From the NCBI RefSeq assembly GCF_000720115.1, contig NZ_JOIR01000017.1:124001-188000 (forward strand): a DNA stretch of 64,000 nt, given 5' to 3'. The notes under the pieces are model-generated. The model was not told the DNA's origin and made no database searches. It saw only the letters and a program-made list of their open reading frames with translations. Positions 32,049 through 42,031 of the stretch are shown here, one piece after another. The DNA comes from Streptomyces sp. NRRL F-2580 (GTDB lineage Bacteria; Actinomycetota; Actinomycetes; Streptomycetales; Streptomycetaceae). How positions within the stretch are numbered: the stretch's first letter is position 1; every line of letters begins with the position of its first letter. The position numbers were made by a program, and so were the translations under genes.

Positions 32049-34478
32049 TCAGCAGGCGTAGCCGTCGCGGTCGGGGTCGAGGCGCAGCGGGTCGCTGCCG
32101 TTGACCTTCAGCCGCTTCGGGTACTGGTGGGAGGCCAGCCAGTCACAGCGGGCCTTGGCCGTCTCCTTCACCTCGCCCGGGAAGCGGGTCGGCACGCACA
32201 CGTTGACCGTCCCGTAGTGCCGGTCGCAGCCCGCCACGCCGGGCGCGACGGGTACGGAGTCCCGCTTGGCCCCCTCTTCATCGGGCACAGTCTGTTTGGC
32301 CGGCCCGAGCTTGTCCGCGAAGGAGTGCTCGTGCGCGGACGGCTGATCCTGGGTGGCCGCCAGGGCCGACGGACCGCCCAGGTGCACCCAGGTGGCGAGG
32401 GACGGGACGCCGTTCGCGTCGACCGCGAAGAGCATGTACCAGCCGGGCGGCGCCAGGTTCGGGTTGCTCGTCACGTTGAGGTCGATGTCGTTCCCGTTGA
32501 CGGTCATCGGCAGGTCCACGAACCGCTGGTTGGGGTCCGAGGAGTGGGTGACCGCCGCCGGACGGATCAGCTCCGCCTTGGCGACGGGGCGGTTGACGGT
32601 GATCCGCTGCGTGTCCCCGTACACCCACTGCGTGTCGATCACCGAGGTGATCTGCGGGCGGGCGCCCTTGAACAGGTAGGGCGGGGTGTAGATCGACACG
32701 TTGTGGTTGTAGGTGCCGTTGCCCGGGTTGTCGCCGACCGACATGACCCGGCCGTCCGGCATCAGGAACGACGCCGAGTGGTAGGTCCGCGGGATCGGGT
32801 CGGTGGCGAGGCCCGGTTGGTAGGTGTTGGTCGCCGGGTCGAAGAAGGAGGCCTCGAAGACCGGGTCGGCCCGGTCGTGCAGCCCGCCGCCGGTCTCCAG
32901 CACCTTGCCGTCCGGGAGCAGCACCGCCGACACGTACATCTTGCCCTCGGCGCCGGTCTGCGGCCGCTTGCCCGTGCCCGTGTCGACCAGTCCCTGCGGG
33001 AGGTCGGGGCCGGCCGTGTAGCCGGGGCTCGGCTTCTTCAGGTCGATGACGTCGGTGATCCGGTTCGCGGCCGGGTTGGTCTCGTTGTTGCCGCCGCCGA
33101 TGGTCAGGATCCGCTGGTCCTGCGCCGGGGGCAGCAGCACGCTCGCCGACTCGTCGCGCTGGTCCTTGTTCCGCAGGCCCGGCACGTCGGTGATGGTGTT
33201 GGCGTCGTAGTCGTAGATCGAGGCGCCGGTGCCCTGGGTGCCGTTGCCGAAGGTGTGGCTGCCCGAGTAGAAGAGCCGCCCGTCCTGCATGAGGATCATC
33301 GACGGGTACAGGCCCCAGTACGACCAGGTCTGGTTGACCTCGTTCATCGGCAGCCACTTGTTCTGCGCCGCCGAGAACTTCTCGGCGGTCACGTTGCCCG
33401 TGGAGTCCTCCTTCAGCCCGCCGAAGGAGATCACGTCGCCGTTGCCGAGGACCGTCGCCGACGGGTACCAGTGCCCGCCGTTCATGTCGTTCGTCCTCGT
33501 GTAGGCCTCGGTCGCCGGATCGAAGACGTAGCTGTCCTTCAGCCCCTGGTAGCCGATCTTGCCGTCGGCGGACGGGTACCCCTTGTTGCCGCTCATCACC
33601 AGCACCCGGCCGTCCGACAGCTGCACATGGCCCGCGCAGAACATGTCCACCGGCGTCGGGATCGTCTTGAAGGTGCCGTTCGCCGGGTTGTAGACGGCCG
33701 AGGTGAAGGTGCCCGCGTTGAACTGGGCGATGTCGTTGCCCGACCCGGCGATCAGCAGCACCTTGCCGTTCTTCAGGACGACGGCGTGCATCGAACGCAC
33801 CGGGTTCTTGGCCGGGATCACCTCCCACTTGCCCTTGGCGCACTCCTCCGCCGTACCCGAGCAGACCGGCTGCGGCGGCGCCGCGCCCACCTCCTCCAGC
33901 GCGTAGTCGTCGGTGGTGAGCGTGCCCACCCCGTAGACCGACAGCCCCCACGCGATCTTGTCGGTGTTGGGCGGCACGGCCGGCGTACGGACCTCCGTAC
34001 GCGCCCAGGCGGCGCTGACCGGCGGATTCTGCAGATCGGTCCAGTACTGCCAGCCGGCCGTCGTGTCACGGCGGAACACCGTCACCGACACGTCCGGGGT
34101 GTCCGACTTGTACCAGGCGGACAGGTCGTACTGCTTCCCCGGGGTGACGGTCGGGGCGCAGGTGCTGTTCTCGGTGACCAGGGCCTTGCGGTCGCCGTCC
34201 ACGCGGCGCGTGAGGGAGACCTTCATCGCCTTGGTGCCGGTGTGCGCCTCGGCCACGGTGGCGAAGGAGAAGTCGTTGTCGCCCCAGCCGGACTTGGACC
34301 AGCAGGACGGCATGTCGGCGCCGGCCGGGCCGGCCGTCTCGAAGCCGGGGTTGGAGAGCAGGTTGGGCGGACCGGCCGTGGCCTGCTGCGGTGCGGTGAG
34401 CAGCAGGCCCGCGGTCATCGCCCCGACGGCGAGCAGGGCGGCCCGCCGCCCGGACCTCCGCCGGATCGTCAGACGCAT
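32049..34478 (-). CDS. Secreted galactose-oxidase-like copper radical oxidase with Excalibur tail
   Basis: An 809-residue exported protein. A signal peptide (about 1-36) and a carbohydrate-binding-type sandwich (about 38-195) precede a seven-bladed Kelch core and a DUF1929 domain. The copper-radical residues are recognisable: Cys in DMFCAGHVQL and Tyr in GGHWYPSATV (the Cys-Tyr cross-link), the Tyr-His pair in RTYHSASFL, and His in AAVTHSSDP. A C-terminal Cys-rich Excalibur domain ends DPDRDGYAC. The family oxidises sugar primary alcohols with O2. An alternative TTG start at 34505 overlaps the upstream stop. ATG 34478 is preferred. Confidence 0.9.
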   Translation of the reverse strand: MRLTIRRRSGRRAALLAVGAMTAGLLLTAPQQATAGPPNLLSNPGFETAGPAGADMPSCWSKSGWGDNDFSFATVAEAHTGTKAMKVSLTRRVDGDRKALVTENSTCAPTVTPGKQYDLSAWYKSDTPDVSVTVFRRDTTAGWQYWTDLQNPPVSAAWARTEVRTPAVPPNTDKIAWGLSVYGVGTLTTDDYALEEVGAAPPQPVCSGTAEECAKGKWEVIPAKNPVRSMHAVVLKNGKVLLIAGSGNDIAQFNAGTFTSAVYNPANGTFKTIPTPVDMFCAGHVQLSDGRVLVMSGNKGYPSADGKIGYQGLKDSYVFDPATEAYTRTNDMNGGHWYPSATVLGNGDVISFGGLKEDSTGNVTAEKFSAAQNKWLPMNEVNQTWSYWGLYPSMILMQDGRLFYSGSHTFGNGTQGTGASIYDYDANTITDVPGLRNKDQRDESASVLLPPAQDQRILTIGGGNNETNPAANRITDVIDLKKPSPGYTAGPDLPQGLVDTGTGKRPQTGAEGKMYVSAVLLPDGKVLETGGGLHDRADPVFEASFFDPATNTYQPGLATDPIPRTYHSASFLMPDGRVMSVGDNPGNGTYNHNVSIYTPPYLFKGARPQITSVIDTQWVYGDTQRITVNRPVAKAELIRPAAVTHSSDPNQRFVDLPMTVNGNDIDLNVTSNPNLAPPGWYMLFAVDANGVPSLATWVHLGGPSALAATQDQPSAHEHSFADKLGPAKQTVPDEEGAKRDSVPVAPGVAGCDRHYGTVNVCVPTRFPGEVKETAKARCDWLASHQYPKRLKVNGSDPLRLDPDRDGYAC

Positions 34479-34501
34479 CGAAAGGATCCCTTCTGTGCGG
34501 C

Positions 34502-35740
34502 TCAACTCCTGGAGTGGCGGCCCGCCTTGGCCGGGGCGCCGGGGGTGCGGGACTGGCGTGACGTGCGCGAACCGCGCGAACCGCGCGACCTGCGCGGCAG
34601 ATAGACGAGGGCCTCGGTGGCCGCGAACCGCAGGACGAAGGTGGTGACCAGCGCGAGCGCGGTGGCCGGCAGCACCTCCATCCCGAACCGCGCGACGAAC
34701 ACCGCGATCAACGGGATGCGCAGCAACAGATCGGCATTGGCCAGCAGGGCGAACCGCCCCACCCGGTCCGCCCAGTGGCGGTGCCGGCGCCGGTCACGGA
34801 AGAGCAGGGTCTCGATGAGGAGGAAGTTCCACAGCACCCCCGCCTGGTTGGCGACGATCTCGGCGGGGAGGTAGTGCATCCCGGCGTGCGTGAGCAGCCG
34901 GAGCGCGGCCAGGTTCGGGACGAAACCGGAGAGCCCGATCAGCCCGAAACCGATCATGCGGGCCAGCGGGGTCGCGGAGCGCAGCGAGGCCAGGTGGGCG
35001 AGGAAGCGCATGCCCTCGCGGGCGGTGGACTTGGACTCCCCCGAGAAGCGGTCCTGGAACACGAACGGGATCTCGGCGACCTTGGCCGGGCGGCAGCGCA
35101 CCGCCAGCTCCAGCAGGATCTTGTAGCCGAGGGGTTGGAGGGCCTCGGCGGTGACGGCCGAGCGGCGCATGGCGAAGAAGCCGCTCATCGGGTCGCTGAG
35201 GCCGCGCAGGGCGCGCGGGAAGAGCCCCTTGGTCAGCCAGGTCGCACCGCGCGAGACGGCGATCCGGTAGCTCCCTGCGAGACCGGCCCGGCTGCCGCCG
35301 CTGAGGTAGCGGGAGGCGACGACGAGGTCGGCGCCGGTGCGCTCGCCCTCGCCGACGAGCTCGGGTACCAGGTGGGGCGGGTGCTGGAGGTCGGCGTCCA
35401 TGACCACGATCCAGTCGGTGTCCGCCCGCTTCATCCCTTCGACGACGGCCCCGCCGAGGCCTCCCTCGGCCACCTCCCGGTGCAGGACGGAGACCGGGAA
35501 CGGATGGTCGGCGGCGGCCTTCTCGATGGCGGCGGGGGTGTCGTCCGTGGAGTCGTCCACGAACAGCACGGCGCAGGGCAGGTGGTCGGGGAGCGCGTCA
35601 CCGAGCCGGCGCAGCAACTCGGCTACGTTCCCCGCCTCGTTGAAGGTGGGGACGATGAGGGTGACGCTGCCGGTCAGGGCCTGCGGAGCGGCAAGCTCCG
35701 CATCGATCGGGGCATGGAGGGACCACAGGTCCTCGCTCAT
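34502..35740 (-). CDS. GT2 glycosyltransferase fused to a GtrA membrane domain
   Basis: A 412-residue fusion. Residues about 25-245 form a DPM1-like GT2 domain (VTLIVPTFNEAGNVAELL, LFVDDSTDDTP, VVMDADLQHPP, LSDPMSGFFAMRR). Residues about 258-385 form a GtrA-type domain with four helices. The domain pair usually builds or flips polyprenyl-phosphate sugars for outer-surface glycosylation. The C-terminus is a basic Arg/Ser/Gly repeat (RRSRGSRGSRTSRQ). It lies 6 bp after the GT39-type gene in one transcript. Confidence 0.9.
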   Translation of the reverse strand: MSEDLWSLHAPIDAELAAPQALTGSVTLIVPTFNEAGNVAELLRRLGDALPDHLPCAVLFVDDSTDDTPAAIEKAAADHPFPVSVLHREVAEGGLGGAVVEGMKRADTDWIVVMDADLQHPPHLVPELVGEGERTGADLVVASRYLSGGSRAGLAGSYRIAVSRGATWLTKGLFPRALRGLSDPMSGFFAMRRSAVTAEALQPLGYKILLELAVRCRPAKVAEIPFVFQDRFSGESKSTAREGMRFLAHLASLRSATPLARMIGFGLIGLSGFVPNLAALRLLTHAGMHYLPAEIVANQAGVLWNFLLIETLLFRDRRRHRHWADRVGRFALLANADLLLRIPLIAVFVARFGMEVLPATALALVTTFVLRFAATEALVYLPRRSRGSRGSRTSRQSRTPGAPAKAGRHSRS

Positions 35741-35746
35741 GGTGAC

Positions 35747-37420
35747 TCAGCTCCCACTCGTGCGGTCGGCGCGGTCGGTCCGGCGGATCTCGATGCGGTC
35801 CTCGCCCGACCCGAAGACGGCCACCACGCTCGAATGCTCCAGCGCGGCCTTCACCGTGGGCAGGTCCACCGCGTCGCGGCGCACCGTGGGCGAGGAGACC
35901 ACGTAGTCGATGTCGCGCCAGCCGCCCGGCAGTGTCTTGGTGACGGCGGGGTCGAGGTCGGCCTTGTAGAACCAGATGGCGCCGAGCCCCGGCTCGAAGC
36001 CGCGGTGGACGGCGTCCAGCCACAGCGCGTCGTCGAGCAGGACGCGGGTGGCCGCCGGCTCGGCGACCTCGCTGCCGAGCCAGGCCGCGGCCTGCCGGTA
36101 CGGGGCGTTGGCGTCGGCGGTGAGGGCGGTGCGGTTGCCGTCGTACCAGCGCGGCAGGACGTACACCGCGGCGGACGCCGCCAGTACGCAGAGCAGGACC
36201 CGGCGCGCCCACACCAGCTGCCTGCGCTCCCCGGCCGAGCGGCGGCGGCGCAGCACGGCGTGCGTGATGCTGGCGGCGCCGCCCGCGAGGACCAGGGCCA
36301 GGAACGGCAGGGCCTGGATCACGTACATCGCCGGGAGGTAGCCGGAGGGCCGCATCGCGACGAGCCCGAGGATCACGGCGGCCAGCGCGGGCCCGGCGAG
36401 CGCGCGGGCGCTGACCGACCAGCGGACGGTGGCGAGCAGCAGGAGGGCGCCGGCCAGGCCGCCGAGCGGCAGGACCGTGTCGTAGTAGAGCCAGGACCGC
36501 AGGACGCCGTTCGAGCCGGAGCCGGGGGTGAGGATGAAACCGGAGCCCGGGCGGCTCATCTGGTAGGTGATGCCGTCGACGAGCGAGACGTGGCCGGTGC
36601 CGGGCAGCAGCTCGCTGTTGAGGAGGGCGTACAGCGGGTACGAGAGCCCGATCAGCGCGCAGGCGGTGACGGCTCCGGTGACGGCGAACTTGCGGGTGTC
36701 GCGGTGACTGTGGCGCCACATCGTCACCAGCAGCGCCGGGAGCACCACCAGCATCGTCTCCTTGGTCAGGACGGCGGTGGCGGCCGCCAGCCCGGACCCG
36801 AAGTGGTGCCACAGGTGCCGGCTCGGTGACGCGGCGAGGCAGAAGGCCAGCAGCATCCACATCACGGCGAGGTTGTCGAGGAAGATCTCGCGCTGGAGGA
36901 CGACGGAGAGCGGGGACAGCCCGAAGAGCGCCATCGCCAGCCCGGCCGCCCAGCGCGGCAGCCACAGCCGGCGCGCGAGGACGTACATCAGCACGGAACT
37001 GGCGGCGGAGACGGCGAGCATCGAGAACCGCATCGGCGCGACGGTCATCCAGTCGGGCACGAAGAGGGACGGCAGGTACGTCAGGCCCGCGACCTGGATC
37101 CAGCCGAGCGGCGGATGGTCGTACCAGTACGTGTAGTGGGCGAGGCCGTCGCCCTGCTGGACGGCCCACGCCTGGGCGAGGTAGGTGCCCTCGTCGTCGC
37201 TCAGCGTCGGGAAGTGGGTGATGTTCCAGCCCTGGACGAGCAGGATCACGAGCAGCAGCGCCCCGCACAGCAGCAGGTCGGGGCGGGAGGAGCGGAACCG
37301 CACGAGCGGCCGGCCGGGGGCGGCGGGGCGGACGCCGAGTCCCCCGACGGGGCTGCGCTGGGCGGGGACGGTGAGGGTCTCGGGCTGGGGATCAGTGGCC
37401 GTGGGCAGGGTGGCGGTCAC
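35747..37420 (-). CDS. GT39/ArnT-like membrane glycosyltransferase
   Basis: A 557-residue polytopic protein from a GTG that overlaps the upstream GT2 stop by 4 bp. About ten membrane helices follow a Pro-rich N-terminus. The first outer loop has the acidic motif SDDEGTYLAQAWA and a later YDHPPLGWIQ, as in polyprenyl-phosphate-sugar-dependent GT39/GT83 enzymes. The C-terminal soluble part is large. It would transfer the sugar supplied by the downstream GT2-GtrA protein onto an outer-surface acceptor. The acceptor is unknown. Confidence 0.85.
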   Translation of the reverse strand: MTATLPTATDPQPETLTVPAQRSPVGGLGVRPAAPGRPLVRFRSSRPDLLLCGALLLVILLVQGWNITHFPTLSDDEGTYLAQAWAVQQGDGLAHYTYWYDHPPLGWIQVAGLTYLPSLFVPDWMTVAPMRFSMLAVSAASSVLMYVLARRLWLPRWAAGLAMALFGLSPLSVVLQREIFLDNLAVMWMLLAFCLAASPSRHLWHHFGSGLAAATAVLTKETMLVVLPALLVTMWRHSHRDTRKFAVTGAVTACALIGLSYPLYALLNSELLPGTGHVSLVDGITYQMSRPGSGFILTPGSGSNGVLRSWLYYDTVLPLGGLAGALLLLATVRWSVSARALAGPALAAVILGLVAMRPSGYLPAMYVIQALPFLALVLAGGAASITHAVLRRRRSAGERRQLVWARRVLLCVLAASAAVYVLPRWYDGNRTALTADANAPYRQAAAWLGSEVAEPAATRVLLDDALWLDAVHRGFEPGLGAIWFYKADLDPAVTKTLPGGWRDIDYVVSSPTVRRDAVDLPTVKAALEHSSVVAVFGSGEDRIEIRRTDRADRTSGS

Positions 37421-38838
37421 TGGCGGCTGTCCTCTCGGATCGCGGCGGAGGCGGAGGCGGAGGCGGAGGCGGCGACTGCGGCGGTGGCGGTCGTGGCGCT
37501 CGCGGGGCTTGCGGCGGTCGTGGCGCTTGCGGCGCTCGCGGGGCTTGCGGCGGTCGCGGTCGCGGGGCCTGCGGCGCCGGCGGTCGCACTCGTCAGGTGG
37601 GCGCCGGTGTGGCTCGTCAGCTCCCACTCGTTGCGGCCGCGCTGCTCGCGCCAGACCGCGCGGATCGCGGCGCCCGCGAGCATCACCTGGTAGAACGGGC
37701 CGCCGACGACGAGCTTGACGTAGTGCACGAAGCGGACGGGCAGGCCGTACTGCCGGCCGAAGTCGTGCAGGCCGACGATCTCGAAGACGAAGGTCACCAT
37801 CGCCGTGATCATGGGGAGGAAGGTGATGATCGCGATGCCGACCGGTACGTCGAGGAAGACCGCGACGGCGAAGTTGAGCGGGATGATCACACCCGACGCG
37901 GCCTGCATGAACGGCGTCATCAACGTGTAGCGGGCCAGCCAGCGCTGGCCCCGCCCCGGCAGCTGCTGCCAGTCCTTCTTCCGGTACACCTGGAGGAACC
38001 CCTGGTTCCAGCGGGTGCGCTGCTTGAGCAGGCTGACCAGCGAGCCGGGCGTCTCCTCGCGGGTGACCATGTCGGAGTCGTACGCGACGACCACCTTCTT
38101 GCCGACCGACGACAGCCGCACCCCGAGGTCGCAGTCCTCGGCGAGGCAGTCCTGGTCCCAGCCGCCGGCCTCGCGCAGCACCTCGGTGCGCACGAAGACG
38201 GTGTTGCCGCCGAGCGGGATGAAGCCCTTCTCGGCGTGCAGGTGCAGCCGGGAGCGGAACCAGAAGAAGTACTCCAGGCAGTTGCGCAGGCTGTACCAGC
38301 TGGAGTGGAAGTTGATGAGCTGGACCCCGCCCTGGACCACGTCGGCTCCGGTGGAGCGGAAGGCGTGGTCGACGTGGGCGAGCAGCTGGGGGTGGACCTG
38401 GTCCTCGGCGTCGAAGACTCCGACGATGTCACCACGGCAGGACGGCAGGGCGGTGTTGAGGGCCTTCGGCTTGTTCTTCGTCTCGTGGTGATCGACGACG
38501 ACCCGTACGCGGGCCGGCTCGCGGGCGGCGGCCCGTTCGGCGACGGCGGCGGTCTCGGGGTCGTCGTGCCCGACGATCACGATGATCTCGTAGTCGGTGT
38601 GGCTCGACTCCAGGAGCCTGTCGATGGTGTGCTCCAGCACCGCCTGCTCGTGGCGGGCGGGCAGCAGCAGCGAGAAGGCCAGGCGACCCTCCCCGTCGGG
38701 ACGGTCGAAGCGGGTGGAGGCGAGCACCTCGGGGGTCCGCCACGCGTGCATCTGCCACCAGAGCGTGAACGCGGCCATCCAGAAGAGCGCCAGCGAAATG
38801 ACAACAATGAACACAGATGTGTACAAAACGTCCCCCAC
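37417..38838 (-). CDS. Processive-type GT2 membrane glycosyltransferase
   Basis: A 473-residue protein with one N-terminal helix (about 7-28), a GT-A catalytic domain, and three or four C-terminal helices (about 300-395). Motifs of the cellulose/hyaluronan-synthase-like class are intact: DAED at 143-146, the acceptor-site LAEDCDLG at 232-239, and QRTRW at 273-277. It is smaller than CslA. The last 60 residues are an Ala/Ser/Thr tail encoded by a minisatellite-like GC repeat. It is the first gene of the four-gene glycan transcript. Confidence 0.88.
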   Translation of the reverse strand: MGDVLYTSVFIVVISLALFWMAAFTLWWQMHAWRTPEVLASTRFDRPDGEGRLAFSLLLPARHEQAVLEHTIDRLLESSHTDYEIIVIVGHDDPETAAVAERAAAREPARVRVVVDHHETKNKPKALNTALPSCRGDIVGVFDAEDQVHPQLLAHVDHAFRSTGADVVQGGVQLINFHSSWYSLRNCLEYFFWFRSRLHLHAEKGFIPLGGNTVFVRTEVLREAGGWDQDCLAEDCDLGVRLSSVGKKVVVAYDSDMVTREETPGSLVSLLKQRTRWNQGFLQVYRKKDWQQLPGRGQRWLARYTLMTPFMQAASGVIIPLNFAVAVFLDVPVGIAIITFLPMITAMVTFVFEIVGLHDFGRQYGLPVRFVHYVKLVVGGPFYQVMLAGAAIRAVWREQRGRNEWELTSHTGAHLTSATAGAAGPATATAASPASAASATTAASPASATTATAAVAASASASASAAIREDSRQ

Positions 38839-39083
38839 AGACCCGCCGCCCCCCGGCAGCGATCAGCGAACCCCCCGGGAGCGCACGACGGGCCCCCCGG
38901 CCCGCTGCTCCCGCTTCCCCCTTGCGCGCACCCCCCAGTGCGCCATCCCGGTGACTCCCGAACGGAGCGACTCACCAACGACACGAGACTAGGCAGTGAA
39001 CATGACAGTCAGGAGCAGCGCAGATAAATGACACGTTTCTGAACTGGTGTACGGCAACCGGAATTGACGGTACTCCGACCGGT
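38839..39083. other. Intergenic region upstream of the glycan operon
   Basis: 245 bp upstream of the GT2 gene on the minus strand and after the stop of the DUF255 gene. It is C-rich close to the GT2 start, then relatively AT-rich around 38985-39075, where the operon promoter most likely lies. No convincing inverted repeat or sigma motif was found. Confidence 0.45.
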
Positions 39084-41138
39084 TCAGGGACGAACCGTGC
39101 CCAACTGCTCGCCCAGCTCGACCGGTTCCGTCGTAGGCCGCGCGCAGACGAAATGTCGACAGACATACGCCGTCGGAAGGTCGCGTACGAGTGTGCGCTC
39201 GGCAAGAAGGGGGAACTCACCGCCGCTGCCGTCCGCAGCACGCGGCAGACCCACCGCCACCACCGCACCAGGAGCCGTCCCCAGCAACGCCGTCCGGTGC
39301 AGCTCCGCCAGCGAGGGATCCTCCGGACGGCCGACGACCGCCACCTCGCGCGGCCCGTCCAGCAGCGCCTCGGCGACCGACAGCCCGTGCCCGATGAAAC
39401 GCGGCACGCGCGGACCGAGCGCGTGCACCACCCCGAGTGCCCGCTCGGCCGCCGTCCGGTGCGCCTGCGACCCGGTGTGCGCGGCGTACGAGAGCAGCGC
39501 GCCGGCGGCGGCCGTCCAGCCGGACGGGGCGGCCGTGTCGGTCGGATCCTGCGGCCGCCGGATGAGCCGCTCCGCGTCGTGCGCCGTGTCGTACAAGGAT
39601 CCGTCCTCGGCGGTGAACTGGTCCAGGACCAGGTCGACCAGGAACCCGGCGAACTCCAGCCAGACGCCCTCGCCCGTCACGGACGCCAGCGCGAGGAAGC
39701 CCTCTGCGACGTCGCCGTAGTCCTCCAGCACCCCCGCGTTCGACCCGACCTGACCGTCCTTGCTGGTCCGGGCGAGCCGGGCCTTGCCGTCCATGTGCAC
39801 GCGCACCAGCAGATCGGCGGCCTCGGTCGCCCGCTCCACCAGGTCCGGCCGCTCGAAGTACGCCCCGCACTCGGCGAGCGCCGCGATCGCCAGCCCGTTC
39901 CACGCGGCGACGATCTTGTCGTCGCGGCCGGGCGCCGGCCGCCCGCCCCGCTCGGCCAGCAGCCGCTCCTTGATGCCGGCGAGCCTGCCCGCCTCCACCA
40001 CGGGTCCGTCCTGGGGCAGTTGCAGCACGGACTTCCCGTGCTCGAAGGTGCCCTCCTCCGTCACCCCGAAGTAGGCGGCGGCCAGGTCCGCGTCGTCCTC
40101 CCCCAGCACCTCCCGCAACTGCGCCGGCGTCCAGGCGTAGTACGCGCCCTCCACGTGCGCGCCGCTGACCGGGTCCTCGCTGTCGGCGTCGAGCGCGGAG
40201 GCGAAACCGCCGTGGTCGGTGCGCAGTTCGCGGACCATGAAGTCGGCGGTCTCCAGGGCGACCCGGCGCGCGAGGTCCGACCCGGTGGCCCGCCACAAGT
40301 GCGCGTAGACCCGGCAGAGCAGGGCGTTGTCGTACAGCATCTTCTCGAAGTGCGGGACGACCCACTCCCGGTCCACGGAGTACCGCGCGAACCCGCCGCC
40401 GAGCTGGTCGTAGATCCCGCCCCGCGCCATGGCCTCGCACGTGTCGGCGGCCATCTGCAGCGCGCCCTCGGACCCGGTACGGGCGTGATGGCGCAGCAGG
40501 AACTCCAGCACCATGGACGGCGGGAACTTCGGCGCCCCGCCGAAGCCGCCGCGCACGGCGTCGTACTCCCGCGTCAGCCCGAGCAGCGCCTGCGCCAGCT
40601 CCTCGGGCCCGGGGCTGCCGGCCAGCCCGTAGTCCAACTGCCGCCCGGCCAGGTCTCGTACGATCTTCTGCGCGACATCGGCAACCTCCTCGCGCCGCCC
40701 CACCCACGCGGTCCGCACGCCTTCGAGTACCTGCATGAAGGAGGGCATCCCGTGCCGGGGCTCGGGCGGGAAGTAGGTCCCGAAGTAGAACGGCTCGGCG
40801 TCGGCGGTGAGGAAGACGGTCATGGGCCACCCACCCTGCCCGGTGGCGGCCTGCACGGCCTCCATGTAGACGGCGTCGACATCGGGCCGCTCCTCGCGGT
40901 CCACCTTGATGTTGACGAAGTGCTCGTTCATGTAGGCGGCGGCCAGTTCGTCGTCGAAGGACTCGTGCGCCATCACATGGCACCAGTGGCAGCTGCTGTA
41001 GCCGACGCTGAGCAGGACGGGCACCCCCCGCTCCCGCGCCTCGGCAAAGGCCTCGGGCGACCACGGCCACCAGTCGACGGGGTTGTCGGCGTGCTGGAGC
41101 AGGTACGGCGAGGTCTCGTTCGCGAGGCGATTCGGCAT
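39084..41138 (-). CDS. Thioredoxin-domain protein, DUF255 (YyaL/SPATA20 family)
   Basis: A 684-residue cytoplasmic protein. Residues about 1-165 form the DUF255 thioredoxin-like domain, with the active-site C50-H-W-C53 in [14 protein letters not shown] and GWPMTVFLT. The rest is an alpha/alpha toroid related to N-acylglucosamine 2-epimerases ([48 protein letters not shown]). The family is widespread but its reaction is unknown. ATG 41138 ([20 protein letters not shown]) is the standard family start. It is monocistronic. Confidence 0.92.
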   Translation of the reverse strand: MPNRLANETSPYLLQHADNPVDWWPWSPEAFAEARERGVPVLLSVGYSSCHWCHVMAHESFDDELAAAYMNEHFVNIKVDREERPDVDAVYMEAVQAATGQGGWPMTVFLTADAEPFYFGTYFPPEPRHGMPSFMQVLEGVRTAWVGRREEVADVAQKIVRDLAGRQLDYGLAGSPGPEELAQALLGLTREYDAVRGGFGGAPKFPPSMVLEFLLRHHARTGSEGALQMAADTCEAMARGGIYDQLGGGFARYSVDREWVVPHFEKMLYDNALLCRVYAHLWRATGSDLARRVALETADFMVRELRTDHGGFASALDADSEDPVSGAHVEGAYYAWTPAQLREVLGEDDADLAAAYFGVTEEGTFEHGKSVLQLPQDGPVVEAGRLAGIKERLLAERGGRPAPGRDDKIVAAWNGLAIAALAECGAYFERPDLVERATEAADLLVRVHMDGKARLARTSKDGQVGSNAGVLEDYGDVAEGFLALASVTGEGVWLEFAGFLVDLVLDQFTAEDGSLYDTAHDAERLIRRPQDPTDTAAPSGWTAAAGALLSYAAHTGSQAHRTAAERALGVVHALGPRVPRFIGHGLSVAEALLDGPREVAVVGRPEDPSLAELHRTALLGTAPGAVVAVGLPRAADGSGGEFPLLAERTLVRDLPTAYVCRHFVCARPTTEPVELGEQLGTVRP

Positions 41139-41186
41139 GATCCCATCCTGCCGCACCGCCCAGCGCGCGGCTCGCTACCGGGGCCG

Positions 41187-41969
41187 TCAGGCCACCGGTT
41201 CGGCCTTGATTCGATCGGCCCACTTCCACACCGGGGTCACGCGGGAGTAGTCCCAGCCCTGGCGACCCTTCTTTCCCGGCCTGATGGTCAGATGAGCGAA
41301 GACCGAAGCGATTACCTTCCGCTTTTCTTCGCATCCCATTTCGCCCCTCTGCCACCGCAAGCGCATCGGTTCCGGCAGCCGGACGAGGCCCTGCCCTTCG
41401 CCGGGAAACAGCAGTCTTTCGACTGCGGCCTCCACGAGGGGACCGCTGATGGCACACCGCCCGCATCCGCGGCCCCCCGTGCATGGAGAGGCTTCCGGCC
41501 GAAAAGGTCGCACAGACCTCTCTCCACTGCTCAGGCGTGACGATGGTGTGCCAGGTACCAACCAGCGGACTCTCCGTGTCAGGGTCGATCAGCAGCTGCC
41601 CTCGGTTTGCGCGGAAGCCGCACACCCTGGGAGACGTGATGATCTGGGTGACCGCCTGTGTGCAAAGCGGATGAAGTCCTCCGGCCTGCGGTACAGGCGG
41701 TCGTCCGCGACGGCCACGACGCCTCGCAGCGGCCCCGCGGCGAAGGCGTGGCCCCGGTGGAGGTCGGCGAGGAGGTGGTCGAAGCCGGGCCGCTCCCGGT
41801 CGTCCCTGGTCGCGTTGCGCGCGTTGTCCGTGTACGTGGCGACCACGACGCAGCCGTGCTCGCGGGCCGTGCGTTCGTTGATGCGGTGCTGGTGGCGCAC
41901 GCCGCGTGCGTCGCGTTGAGGCGTGTCCTGCGATGTCCTGGCGTACGAGGCGATCGGTATGTCGTTCAT
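41187..41969 (-). pseudogene. Decayed serine recombinase (integrase)
   Basis: Three fragments in different frames add up to a broken large serine recombinase. The first (41969 down to about 41655) is a resolvase domain starting MNDIPIASYARTSQDTPQRD, with catalytic Ser in YARTS. The second (about 41664-41494) is a recombinase-domain piece (TQAVTQIITSPRVCGFRANR, GTWHTIVTPEQW). The third (about 41490-41187) is the C-terminal end (CGRCAISGPLVEAAVERLLF, RKVIASVFAHLTIRPGKKGR). Roughly 150 residues between the first two are lost. It marks a former integrative element. Confidence 0.82.
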
Positions 41970-41987
41970 GGCGCTGTTCCCTGTCGA

Positions 41988-42014
41988 GAGTTGTTGCGAT
42001 GTTCGCCACAACTC
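41988..42014. promoter_or_regulatory. Inverted repeat upstream of the recombinase remnant
   Basis: GAGTTGT (41988-41994) and ACAACTC (42008-42014) form a 7-bp inverted repeat with a 13-bp spacer, 18 bp before the recombinase start. It may be the old operator. Confidence 0.4.
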
Positions 42015-42031
42015 GCGAATGTGCGGTCGGG

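Noticed and set aside
32049..38838. The oxidase and GT2 as the canonical cslA-glxA pair
   Set aside because: The GT2 is about 470 residues, smaller than CslA, is separated from the oxidase by two other transferases, and the oxidase has an added Excalibur domain.
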